From NCBI GenBank assembly GCA_025997455.1, contig BNUP01000060.1, positions 1-12,307 on the forward strand: a stretch of DNA of 12,307 nucleotides. The letters are read 5' to 3'. Each line of letters opens with the position of its first letter. Position 1 is the stretch's first letter. Origin of the DNA: Fibrobacterales bacterium. GTDB taxonomy: Bacteria; Fibrobacterota; Fibrobacteria; Fibrobacterales; Fibrobacteraceae. Below the pieces are notes generated by a model. That model was not told the DNA's origin. It was given only the letters and a program-made list of their open reading frames with translations, and searched no databases. The position numbers were made by a program, and so were the translations under genes. Below are positions 6,927 to 12,307 of this stretch, in pieces.

Positions 6927-7199
6927 TTGTTAGAAAACGGCAAATCCGTCATCGCAGTGGAAACAAAAACCGATTTGGGGGTTAAGCATGTAAATGCACA
7001 CATAAAACGCATTGAAAAATTGCGGAAAATTGCAAGGTTTAATGGTAAGGAAATATATGGAGCAATGACATTTGCTTTTGCCGATAAACGCCAAATTAAC
7101 CATGCTCTAAAGTGCGGACTTTTTGTTTTGAAACAGCCCGATGTCCTTAATGTGAGCATTTTGGATTTCCCTGTAGGACATAACGCAAAGGCATGGTAG
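6927..7199 (+). CDS. DUF3782-like protein, C-terminal nuclease-like part (frameshifted half)
   Basis: From TTG 6927 the frame gives 90 residues. The same frame is open back to about 6894, overlapping the end of the upstream half. It carries the E-x-K of a PD-(D/E)XK-type site (Glu at 6960, Lys at 6966, in 'I-A-V-E-T-K-T'), a 'H-I-K-R-I-E-K-L-R' helix and 'K-E-I-Y-G-A-M-T-F-A-F-A', typical of the end of DUF3782-type proteins. The matching Asp ('Q-I-D-I-L-L', codon 6921) lies before TTG 6927. Translated alone, this half would lack the Asp, and only a frameshifted fusion has D-x12-E-x-K complete. No ribosome binding site is visible before it. Substrate and role are unknown. It is convergent with the helicase, 22 nt from its stop. 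Confidence 0.65.
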   Translation: MLENGKSVIAVETKTDLGVKHVNAHIKRIEKLRKIARFNGKEIYGAMTFAFADKRQINHALKCGLFVLKQPDVLNVSILDFPVGHNAKAW

Positions 7200-7221
7200 A
7201 ATTGCTTTTGCGACTTACCCT

Positions 7222-8943
7222 CTACCCCACCTCATAAGAATACCCCTGTTCGGCGAGGAACAATTGGCGGTTCATAGCAAATTCCTGTTCTCGCGAGTCT
7301 TTGCTCACTATGGAATAGAACATCGCAGGTCTGCCGTCTTTTTTGGGGCGAAGAACGCGTCCGAGTCGTTGAGCCTCTTCTTGCCTGCTGCCGAATGTGC
7401 CGGATATTTGTATTAAAATACTTGCATCGGGAAGGTCAATGGCGAAGTTCCCAACCTTGCTCACCATTAAAACTCTAATCTCGCCTCTGCGAAAAGAGTC
7501 GTAAATTTTATCCCGTTCGCGGTTTGGCGTTTTGCCCGTGATTAGCGGAGTGTTTAATTCTTTCGCGAGTTGTTCGAGTTGTTCTATATATTGCCCGATT
7601 ATCAAAATACGGTCGGTTTGTTCGCAATGTTTTTCCAAAAGTTCTTTCACAACGGCTGTTTTTTTAGGATTACAACTCGCAATGACAATTTTTTCTCTAA
7701 GCGGGGCAACCGCATAAACGAGGCGAAGTTCGGTGGGCATCGGCACGCGGAGTTCGTGGCATTTGGCTTGAGCAATCCAACCCTGTTCTTCGAGCAGCCG
7801 CCAAGGCAGGTCAAATTTTTTGGGACCTATTAACGAAAAAACATCGCTTTCTTTGTGGTCTTCCCGAACGAGCGTAGCGGTTAATCCCAAGCGGCGAGTC
7901 GCCTGCATATCCGCCGAAAATCTAAACACGGGAGCGGGCAGCAAATGCACTTCATCATATATCATCAAGCCCCATTTATGAGAAGAAAAGAGCGGAAAAT
8001 TGGAAAAATCGTGCGGGGTTTCAGGTTCTTTGTCGGAGGGATTTTCCTTTGCATTCGATGATTTCTTTTCTTTTTTTTTATGACCTCTCTGCGTGAGTAT
8101 CTGGTAAGTTGCCACGGTTACCGGAGCAATGTGTTTTACATCGCCCGAATATTCTTTAACTTGATCTTCCGTGAGCGTAGTCTTTTGCAAAATTTCACGA
8201 ATCCATTGGCGAGCCGCCGTAACACTCGGCGTTAAAATAAGAGTGTGTGCTTTAACCAACGCCATAGCCGACATACCTATAATGGTTTTTCCAGACCCGC
8301 AAGGCAGCACAATAACCCCCGACCCGCCCTTTTCCGACCCGCTTGCGTAAAACACCTGAGCCGCATCTTTTTGATAATCGCGCAGAGCAAATTTCTCATC
8401 GGTATCGGCAGTGGTCTCACGCATCTCAATTTCCAAAGGGTCGCCTTGAATGTAGCCCGCCAAATCCTGCACGGGAAAACCGAGTTCCGTCAAAACGATT
8501 TTTAATTTTCCGCGCACAAGAGGATTAACTACCGCACTGTTTTTTGAAGTGAATCTCTCTATGTAATTTTGAATTTCCTTTCGCCCGCAGAGTTCTATAA
8601 AAAGCGGTACGCTATCGCTTTCCAACACCAAATCACCGCCGTTTTTCAAAAGCCGCAGAGTGCCGTATCTGCTCATATATTCCGTAATTTCATTTACCAC
8701 AGTTGCGGGAATTTCATAAGAACTGAATTTTTTTAATCGCTCTAAAACATCAACCGCCTTTAACCCTGTAGAGGCGGCATTCCACAAACTCAAATGCGAT
8801 ATGCTGTATGTGTGAAAATGTTCGGGGCTTTTCACCAACTCGGTAAACGGTGCAATGGCATCGCGAGCATCTTTGTGCTGCTCATTATCGACATTCAACA
8901 GCACTTCCATATTGCTCTGGACTATAACGCAGGGAGTTGGCAT
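7222..8943 (-). CDS. XPB/Ssl2-type SF2 DNA helicase
   Basis: 573 residues, close to mycobacterial XPB (about 550). The N-terminal damage-recognition-like domain (~1-175, 'L-L-N-V-D-N-E...A-I-A-P-F-T-E-L...S-P-E-H-F-H-T-Y') precedes helicase domain 1 with Walker A GSGKT (216-220) and DEVH (330-333). L-T-A-T-L is followed by the XPB-diagnostic R-E-D motif (360-362), and domain 2 ends with motif VI Q-R-L-G-R-V-L-R (525-532). XPB proteins are ATP-dependent 3'-5' helicases/translocases. In eukaryotes they open DNA for transcription and repair, while the bacterial role is less clear, with DNA repair most likely. No Bax1-like nuclease partner is nearby. A Lys/Glu/Ser-rich insert (~288-315) before DEVH is absent from the mycobacterial protein as I remember it. 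Start ATG 8943 gives the expected N-terminus. There is no Shine-Dalgarno, but a TTTTCTACCTTT box lies 9 nt upstream. Confidence 0.92.
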   Translation of the reverse strand: MPTPCVIVQSNMEVLLNVDNEQHKDARDAIAPFTELVKSPEHFHTYSISHLSLWNAASTGLKAVDVLERLKKFSSYEIPATVVNEITEYMSRYGTLRLLKNGGDLVLESDSVPLFIELCGRKEIQNYIERFTSKNSAVVNPLVRGKLKIVLTELGFPVQDLAGYIQGDPLEIEMRETTADTDEKFALRDYQKDAAQVFYASGSEKGGSGVIVLPCGSGKTIIGMSAMALVKAHTLILTPSVTAARQWIREILQKTTLTEDQVKEYSGDVKHIAPVTVATYQILTQRGHKKKEKKSSNAKENPSDKEPETPHDFSNFPLFSSHKWGLMIYDEVHLLPAPVFRFSADMQATRRLGLTATLVREDHKESDVFSLIGPKKFDLPWRLLEEQGWIAQAKCHELRVPMPTELRLVYAVAPLREKIVIASCNPKKTAVVKELLEKHCEQTDRILIIGQYIEQLEQLAKELNTPLITGKTPNRERDKIYDSFRRGEIRVLMVSKVGNFAIDLPDASILIQISGTFGSRQEEAQRLGRVLRPKKDGRPAMFYSIVSKDSREQEFAMNRQLFLAEQGYSYEVG

Positions 8944-8950
8944 AGAGGAA

Positions 8951-8963
8951 GAAAGGTAGAAAA
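8951..8963 (-). promoter_or_regulatory. Putative -10-type box of the helicase gene (TTTTCTACCTTT)
   Basis: On the minus strand TTTTCTACCTTTC precedes ATG 8943, with TACCTT ending 9 nt before the start. The same box precedes sufC and motA at 7 and 10 nt. If it is a -10 element, the transcript would be nearly leaderless, consistent with the lack of a Shine-Dalgarno. No good -35 is visible at 17 bp. Confidence 0.4.
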
Positions 8964-9071
8964 AGTGTAAAGTGGAGAGTAGAGAGTAGAGAGTAATAAC
9001 TTTACACTTTCAACTCCTGCACCCCACACCCCACACCCTACACCCTACACCCTACACCCCACTTTTCTACC
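8955..9071. repeat. Nested inverted repeat filling the helicase-sufC divergent region
   Basis: Outer arms GGTAGAAAAAGTG (8955-8967) and CACTTTTCTACC (9060-9071) are complementary with one bulged A. Inner arms AAAGTGTAAAGT (8962-8973) and ACTTTACACTTT (8999-9010) are an exact 12-bp inverted repeat. The inner loop holds three tandem GAGAGTA units (8975-8995), and the inner-to-outer interval holds heptamer array 4. The outer arms place the TTTTCTAC box facing outward toward both genes. Confidence 0.75.
9020..9061 (-). repeat. Heptamer array 4: six perfect tandem 7-bp units
   Basis: Six contiguous units of CACCCYA fill 9020-9061 exactly, in the order C,C,T,T,T,C at the variable position. On the minus strand this gives six G-runs of 3-4 separated by 3-4 nt, an excellent G-quadruplex candidate. 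It is the same family as arrays 1-3 and 5 but with no associated gene. It lies between the helicase and sufC promoters. Confidence 0.9.
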
Positions 9072-9074
9072 TTC
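9063..9074 (+). promoter_or_regulatory. Putative -10-type box of sufC (TTTTCTACCTTC)
   Basis: TACCTT (9068-9073) ends 7 nt before ATG 9081. It is the mirror image of the box before the helicase and is also the right arm of the outer inverted repeat. Heptamer array 4 occupies the place where a -35 would be. sufC has no Shine-Dalgarno, so near-leaderless expression is possible. Confidence 0.4.
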
Positions 9075-9080
9075 CACGCA

Positions 9081-9827
9081 ATGTTGCAAATAACAAACCT
9101 CCACGCCTCGCTATTAGACGGCACAGAAATATTGAAAGGCGTTGATTTATCGGTAAATGCGGGCGAGATACACGCCATAATGGGACCAAACGGAGCGGGC
9201 AAAAGCACGCTTTCAAAAGTCATAGCAGGGCATCCGAATTATAAAATAACAGACGGTTCAATAATATTTTCTGGACGAGACATTAAAGACTTCCAAATAG
9301 ACGAAAGGGCAAACTTGGGAATATTCATAGGTTTTCAGTATCCGCTCGAAATAACGGGAGTCGGCAATGTTGAGTTTTTGCGTGCCGCTCTCGATGCAAA
9401 ACACAAATTTTTGAATTTGCCAAAGATGAGCGGAGATGAATTTTCCGCCAAACTCTCGGCGGCAATGTCGCTTTTGGAAATGGATGCACGATATGCGGAA
9501 CGGGGTTTGAACGAAGGCTTTAGCGGCGGTGAAAAAAAACGAAATGAAATTTTGCAATTACTTATGCTTGAACCTTCTCTTGCATTTTTAGACGAAACGG
9601 ATTCGGGTTTGGATATTGATGCACTCAGGATTGTTGCAAACGGTATAAATCATTTTGTGAGCGGGGCAATCAACAGGTCGGTTGTTTTAATCACGCATTA
9701 CCAACGCCTTTTAGATTATGCCAAACCTCAATTTGTGCATATTTTACAAAACGGAAAAATCACCCGCAGCGGTGATGCGGGACTTGCCGTTGAACTCGAA
9801 AAAAACGGATACGAAGGCGGTGAATAA
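9081..9827 (+). CDS. sufC: Fe-S cluster assembly ATPase SufC
   Basis: 248 residues, the normal SufC length. ABC ATPase motifs in order: Walker A G-P-N-G-A-G-K-S-T (35-43), Q-loop Gln86 in 'G-F-Q-Y-P', signature F-S-G-G-E-K-K-R (137-144), Walker B L-A-F-L-D-E (157-162), D-loop S-G-L-D (165-168) and switch His196 in I-T-H. 'G-F-Q-Y-P' and 'F-S-G-G-E-K-K-R-N-E' are SufC-specific rather than transporter-like, and there is no membrane segment. SufC binds SufB/SufD-type scaffolds and uses ATP to drive Fe-S cluster assembly in the cytosol. It is first in a three-gene overlapping operon. Its last codons overlap the SufD-like start by 8 nt. No sufB, sufS, sufE or sufU is in view downstream. Confidence 0.95.
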   Translation: MLQITNLHASLLDGTEILKGVDLSVNAGEIHAIMGPNGAGKSTLSKVIAGHPNYKITDGSIIFSGRDIKDFQIDERANLGIFIGFQYPLEITGVGNVEFLRAALDAKHKFLNLPKMSGDEFSAKLSAAMSLLEMDARYAERGLNEGFSGGEKKRNEILQLLMLEPSLAFLDETDSGLDIDALRIVANGINHFVSGAINRSVVLITHYQRLLDYAKPQFVHILQNGKITRSGDAGLAVELEKNGYEGGE

Positions 9828-10389
9828 CATTTTGCTCCTTTCCCAAAATACCGCCGAAAAATTTACACTCGGCGCAAATGACCGTTTGTGCATATTGTCG
9901 TTAAATTCTCAAAATGAAATTGAAGTGGAGTTAAAAGGTGAAGGTGCGGTTTTTGAATATAGGAGTTTGGCAACACAAACAATTTCGCAAAAAATTCACA
10001 TTTTTCACAACGCACCGAATACCGAAAGTTTTTTATTTGCAAGGCATATTTTGAGCGGAGATTCGCGGGCAAATTTTAACGGAATAATTGAGGCGGGAAA
10101 AAATTGTCCGAATGTCAAATCGAGGCAAATTGTAAATAGTTTGTTGCTCTCGCCAAATGCAAGAGCAATTTCAAAACCGGAACTGAAAATTTACTGTGAT
10201 GCCGTTGAATGTTATCACGGTGCAACCTGCGGAAATTTAAGCGAAGACGATTTATTTTATTTGCAATCGCGCGGAATGACTTTGGAAAATGCAAAAAAAA
10301 TTCTGCAAAATGCCTTTGCAAAAGAGGTGGCAAGAGAACATCCAAGCGAAGAACAGAAGGAAAAATGGAAAAAGATATTATTCGTATAA
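9820..10389 (+). CDS. Short SufD/SufB-family Fe-S assembly protein
   Basis: From GTG 9820, overlapping the sufC stop by 8 nt, it encodes 189 residues. The C-terminal half is clearly SufD-like: 'S-R-Q-I-V-N-S-L-L-L-S-P-N-A-R-A' (101-116), 'K-P-E-L-K-I-Y-C-D-A-V-E-C-Y-H-G-A-T' with the conserved His133, and 'L-F-Y-L-Q-S-R-G-M-T-L-E-N-A' (145-158) plus the closing helix that contacts SufC. In E. coli SufD the equivalent C-x-H-G-A-T His is functionally important. Typical SufD or SufB is roughly 400-490 residues, so the N-terminal domain and much of the beta-helix are missing. Yet the upstream DNA is sufC itself, so this is not a simple local truncation. It may work with SufC as a reduced SufBC/SMS-like two-gene system or partner a SufB encoded elsewhere. 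Starts further upstream in this frame (to 9718) only overlap sufC and are rejected. The GAAGG at 9813-9817 is a weak ribosome site, so translational coupling is likely. Confidence 0.85.
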   Translation: MNNILLLSQNTAEKFTLGANDRLCILSLNSQNEIEVELKGEGAVFEYRSLATQTISQKIHIFHNAPNTESFLFARHILSGDSRANFNGIIEAGKNCPNVKSRQIVNSLLLSPNARAISKPELKIYCDAVECYHGATCGNLSEDDLFYLQSRGMTLENAKKILQNAFAKEVAREHPSEEQKEKWKKILFV

Positions 10390-11540
10390 ACATATCGCCC
10401 GAACGGGAAATAGTATTGCTCGGCACTGCACACATTTCGCAGGAATCGGTAAATTTAGTTCGGCAAATAATAGCGGAAGAAAAGCCCGACACGGTTTGTG
10501 TTGAACTCGACGAAGGGCGTTTGAAGGCGTTGGAAGAGGGCGACCGCTGGAAAAATCTCAACATAAAAGATATTTTGAGAAAGCGGCAAATGTCATCGTT
10601 TATAGTGAATTTGTTGCTCGCATCGTATCAAAAAAGGATGAGCGAATCAACGGGCGTTGAGCCGGGAACGGAGTTAAAAGCAGCAGTTGATGAGGCAAAG
10701 ATTTGCGGCGCCGAATTGGTGCTTGCAGACAGAGATGTGAAACTCACTTTAAAAAGGGCTTGGGCGAGCACGCCGTTTTTTAGGAAGTTCAAATTGCTCG
10801 CTAATTTGCTCGGTTCAATTTTTGAAACGGAAAAGGTGAGCGAGGAAGAATTGAGCAAAATGCGGGAGCAGGATACGCTTTCGGTTATGCTCGAAGATTT
10901 TGGGCGGGAGTTTCCCGAAATTAAGCAGATTTTAATAAGCGAGCGCGACCAGTTTTTGGCTGGGAGAATTATTAACTCAAAAGGCAAAAAAGTTTTAGCG
11001 GTTGTAGGAGCGGGTCATTTGCAGGGTATTAAAGAAATTATTTTGGGTAATTTGCCATTGCCCCTCGAAACAGACCTCTGCAAAATTCCTCCGCCTTCGC
11101 ATATAGGAACAATAATCGGTTGGGGCATTCCCTCTGCGATAATTTTATCAATTGTGTATATAGGATTTTCACTTGGCATAGACAAAGCCGCAGACAACGC
11201 TCTTTTTTGGGTTCTCGCAACAGGCATTCCCGCCGCTGTCGGCACCGCTCTTGCCCTCGCACACCCTCTTGCAATTTTGGCTGCTCTGGTGCTTGCACCC
11301 ATAACCACACTGCACCCTTTAATAGGCGTTGGAATGTTCACTGCATTTATTCAAGCATATCTCGTTCCTCCGCGCGTTTTTGAAATAGAGACCGCCGCCG
11401 AAGATATTTGGAAAATATCCCGCTGGTGGAAAAATCGCTTTACCAGAGTTTTACTCTGCTTTGTTTTCCCCGGACTACCCACCACAGTAGGCAGTTTGGT
11501 TGGAATCGGCAAAATTGTAAAGACCATAGGCGGAGGGTAA
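10365..11540 (+). CDS. traB: TraB-family membrane protein (TraB/GumN-like)
   Basis: 391 residues, the usual length of prokaryotic TraB homologues. It has G-T-A-H (20-23), 'V-C-V-E-L-D-E-G-R' (44-52), 'L-A-D-R-D-V' (120-125), 'S-E-R-D' (192-195) and G-A-G-H (215-218), the conserved pattern of the TraB/TIKI/ChaN-like superfamily (putative metal-dependent hydrolase fold). About four membrane segments follow (~247-270, 280-300, 302-330, 361-385). The family is named for Enterococcus pheromone shutdown, but the role of chromosomal homologues such as this one is unknown. ATG 10365 is chosen over upstream starts because AGAAGG (10355-10360) sits 4 nt before it and the protein then begins at the family's usual N-terminus. 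It overlaps the SufD-like gene by 25 nt, so it belongs to the same transcript. A link to Fe-S assembly is only contextual. Confidence 0.88.
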   Translation: MEKDIIRINISPEREIVLLGTAHISQESVNLVRQIIAEEKPDTVCVELDEGRLKALEEGDRWKNLNIKDILRKRQMSSFIVNLLLASYQKRMSESTGVEPGTELKAAVDEAKICGAELVLADRDVKLTLKRAWASTPFFRKFKLLANLLGSIFETEKVSEEELSKMREQDTLSVMLEDFGREFPEIKQILISERDQFLAGRIINSKGKKVLAVVGAGHLQGIKEIILGNLPLPLETDLCKIPPPSHIGTIIGWGIPSAIILSIVYIGFSLGIDKAADNALFWVLATGIPAAVGTALALAHPLAILAALVLAPITTLHPLIGVGMFTAFIQAYLVPPRVFEIETAAEDIWKISRWWKNRFTRVLLCFVFPGLPTTVGSLVGIGKIVKTIGGG

Positions 11541-11570
11541 GTGATTGCCTCAGCGGTGCAAGAGTTTCCA

Positions 11571-11591
11571 CACCCCACACCCTATACCCCA
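11571..11591 (-). repeat. Heptamer array 5 (three units) upstream of motA
   Basis: Three contiguous units of YACCCYA fill the gap between traB and motA. Same family and same C-rich plus-strand orientation as array 4, and again just upstream of a TTTTCTACMTTY box and a gene start. Confidence 0.8.
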
Positions 11592-11593
11592 TA

Positions 11594-11623
11594 TTTACAC
11601 TGCCGAGTGATTTTTCTACATTC
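11594..11623 (+). promoter_or_regulatory. Putative promoter of motA
   Basis: TTTACA (11594-11599) is separated by exactly 17 bp from TACATT (11617-11622) inside the box TTTTCTACATTC (11612-11623). This is a plausible housekeeping-type -35/-10 pair. Initiation about 7 nt downstream would give a leader of only a few bases before ATG 11633, matching the absence of a Shine-Dalgarno. Confidence 0.5.
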
Positions 11624-11632
11624 AGCCCTACT

Positions 11633-12307
11633 ATGGATCCAACAGGCGTATTAGGACTAATAATTAGTTTTACAATTATGTTGTTTTGGGGCTTTGGCTC
11701 GCCCCAAAATATTCCGTTGTTTATAGATATTCCTTCTATTGCAATTGTTGTTGGTTGCTCTTTTATGTGTATGGTTTGCGCTTACCCCCCCGGCTTTTGG
11801 AAAACCGTGCCGAGTTTCTTAAAGATGTATGTTGTGGTGCAAAAGCACGATGTTGCGGGAGTGATAAGTCAAATCGTAGGGTTTGCAGAGCAGGCTCGGC
11901 GCGAAGGTATTTTGGCGCTCGAAAATTCGCTTGAAACCGTAAATGATCCGTTCTTAAGAAAAGGTATTCAGTTGGCGGTTGATGGAACGGAGCGCGGAGT
12001 TATCGAAAGCGTTTTGTCAATTGAAAAAGACAGCATAGAAGGGAGACACAAGAATAATATCGCATTTTTTGAGAACTTGGGGGCTATGGGTCCTGCCTTC
12101 GGGATGCTTGGAACTCTTATAGGTCTTGTGCTGATGTTGCAAAATATGAGCGACCCTTCGGCGATAGGTCCTGCTATGGCGATTGCATTGATAACGACTT
12201 TTTACGGTTCTATTTTGGCGAATATGATTGCGTGGCCAATTGCCACAAAATTGAAAATAAGGCACGGTGAAGAGATGGCGGAAAAGACGGTTATGCTTGA
12301 GGGAATT
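11633..12307 (+). CDS. motA: MotA stator protein, C-terminus cut by window edge
   Basis: 225 codons are visible without a stop; a full MotA is about 255-295 residues. It starts M-D-P-T-G-V-L-G-L-I-I-S-F, a typical MotA N-terminus, and has membrane segments at ~5-22, 33-52, ~153-172 and ~178-202. The cytoplasmic loop carries 'F-A-E-Q-A-R-R-E-G-I-L-A-L-E' (84-97), whose charged residues contact the rotor in flagellar MotA. The proton-channel prolines are in 'M-G-P-A-F-G-M-L-G-T-L-I-G-L' (152-165) and 'A-W-P-I-A-T-K-L' (200-207). MotA with MotB forms the H+- or Na+-driven stator of the flagellar motor, and MotA/TolQ/ExbB relatives drive other envelope machines. The MotA-specific loop argues against TolQ/ExbB. 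motB would be expected just outside the window. ATG 11633 has no Shine-Dalgarno. Confidence 0.92.
   Translation, partial: MDPTGVLGLIISFTIMLFWGFGSPQNIPLFIDIPSIAIVVGCSFMCMVCAYPPGFWKTVPSFLKMYVVVQKHDVAGVISQIVGFAEQARREGILALENSLETVNDPFLRKGIQLAVDGTERGVIESVLSIEKDSIEGRHKNNIAFFENLGAMGPAFGMLGTLIGLVLMLQNMSDPSAIGPAMAIALITTFYGSILANMIAWPIATKLKIRHGEEMAEKTVMLEGI

Noticed and set aside
9020..9061. CRISPR array
   Set aside because: The units are 7 bp and contiguous, with no spacers, and no cas genes are present.
9718..9819. Earlier start of the SufD-like gene inside sufC
   Set aside because: That portion only re-reads sufC in another frame and lacks a ribosome site or family similarity.
10209..10364. Earlier start of the TraB-family gene
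   Set aside because: It overlaps the conserved C-terminal coding region of the SufD-like gene, and ATG 10365 has a good ribosome site.

Overview
The window reads as a chromosomal segment of a free-living or gut-associated bacterium of moderate, AT-leaning composition. My best guess is the Fibrobacterota or another FCB-group lineage (about 50% sure). This rests on a giant Cys-containing PilX-type pilin, a lipocalin-like lipoprotein, a bacterial XPB helicase and a MotA-type stator protein. Nothing in the window fixes the taxon. Both leadered starts with strong Shine-Dalgarno sequences and near-leaderless starts appear to be used.

Layout. Positions 1-546 hold an AT-rich upstream region, an 11-C homopolymer and a small lipocalin-like lipoprotein whose start codon cannot be found in frame. 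At 561-6230 there is one uninterrupted 1889-codon frame for a giant PilX-type minor pilin or surface protein. Its prepilin leader is split by an in-frame insertion of about 567 bp (576-1142). That insert carries its own gene, a 122-residue S23/IVP-type four-helix-bundle protein in another frame, and is bordered by arrays of a 7-bp repeat (TRGGGTR, reverse complement YACCCYA). Positions 6231-6480 are non-coding. At 6481-7199 is a DUF3782-like coiled-coil plus PD-(D/E)XK nuclease-like gene broken by a frameshift in an A-tract. The minus-strand gene at 8943-7222 is an XPB/Ssl2-type helicase. A 137-bp divergent promoter region follows, filled with nested inverted repeats and six perfect tandem heptamers. 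Then come sufC (9081-9827), a translationally coupled, very short SufD-like gene (9820-10389) and an overlapping traB-family gene (10365-11540). After another heptamer array, motA begins at 11633 and runs off the right edge.

How it fits together. sufC, the mini-sufD and traB overlap and form one operon, with Fe-S cluster assembly as the only clear function. The lipoprotein and pilin frames are 14 nt apart and probably co-transcribed as an envelope or surface unit. The most unusual signal is the heptamer family. It occurs at five clear sites, always in intergenic DNA or at the edges of the four-helix-bundle cassette. One array pair and one inverted array bracket that cassette inside a coding gene without destroying the frame. 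This looks like an uncharacterised small mobile or repeat element, with ORF-less arrays elsewhere. A second signal is a shared box, TTTTCTACMTTY, lying 7-10 nt before the starts of the helicase, sufC and motA.
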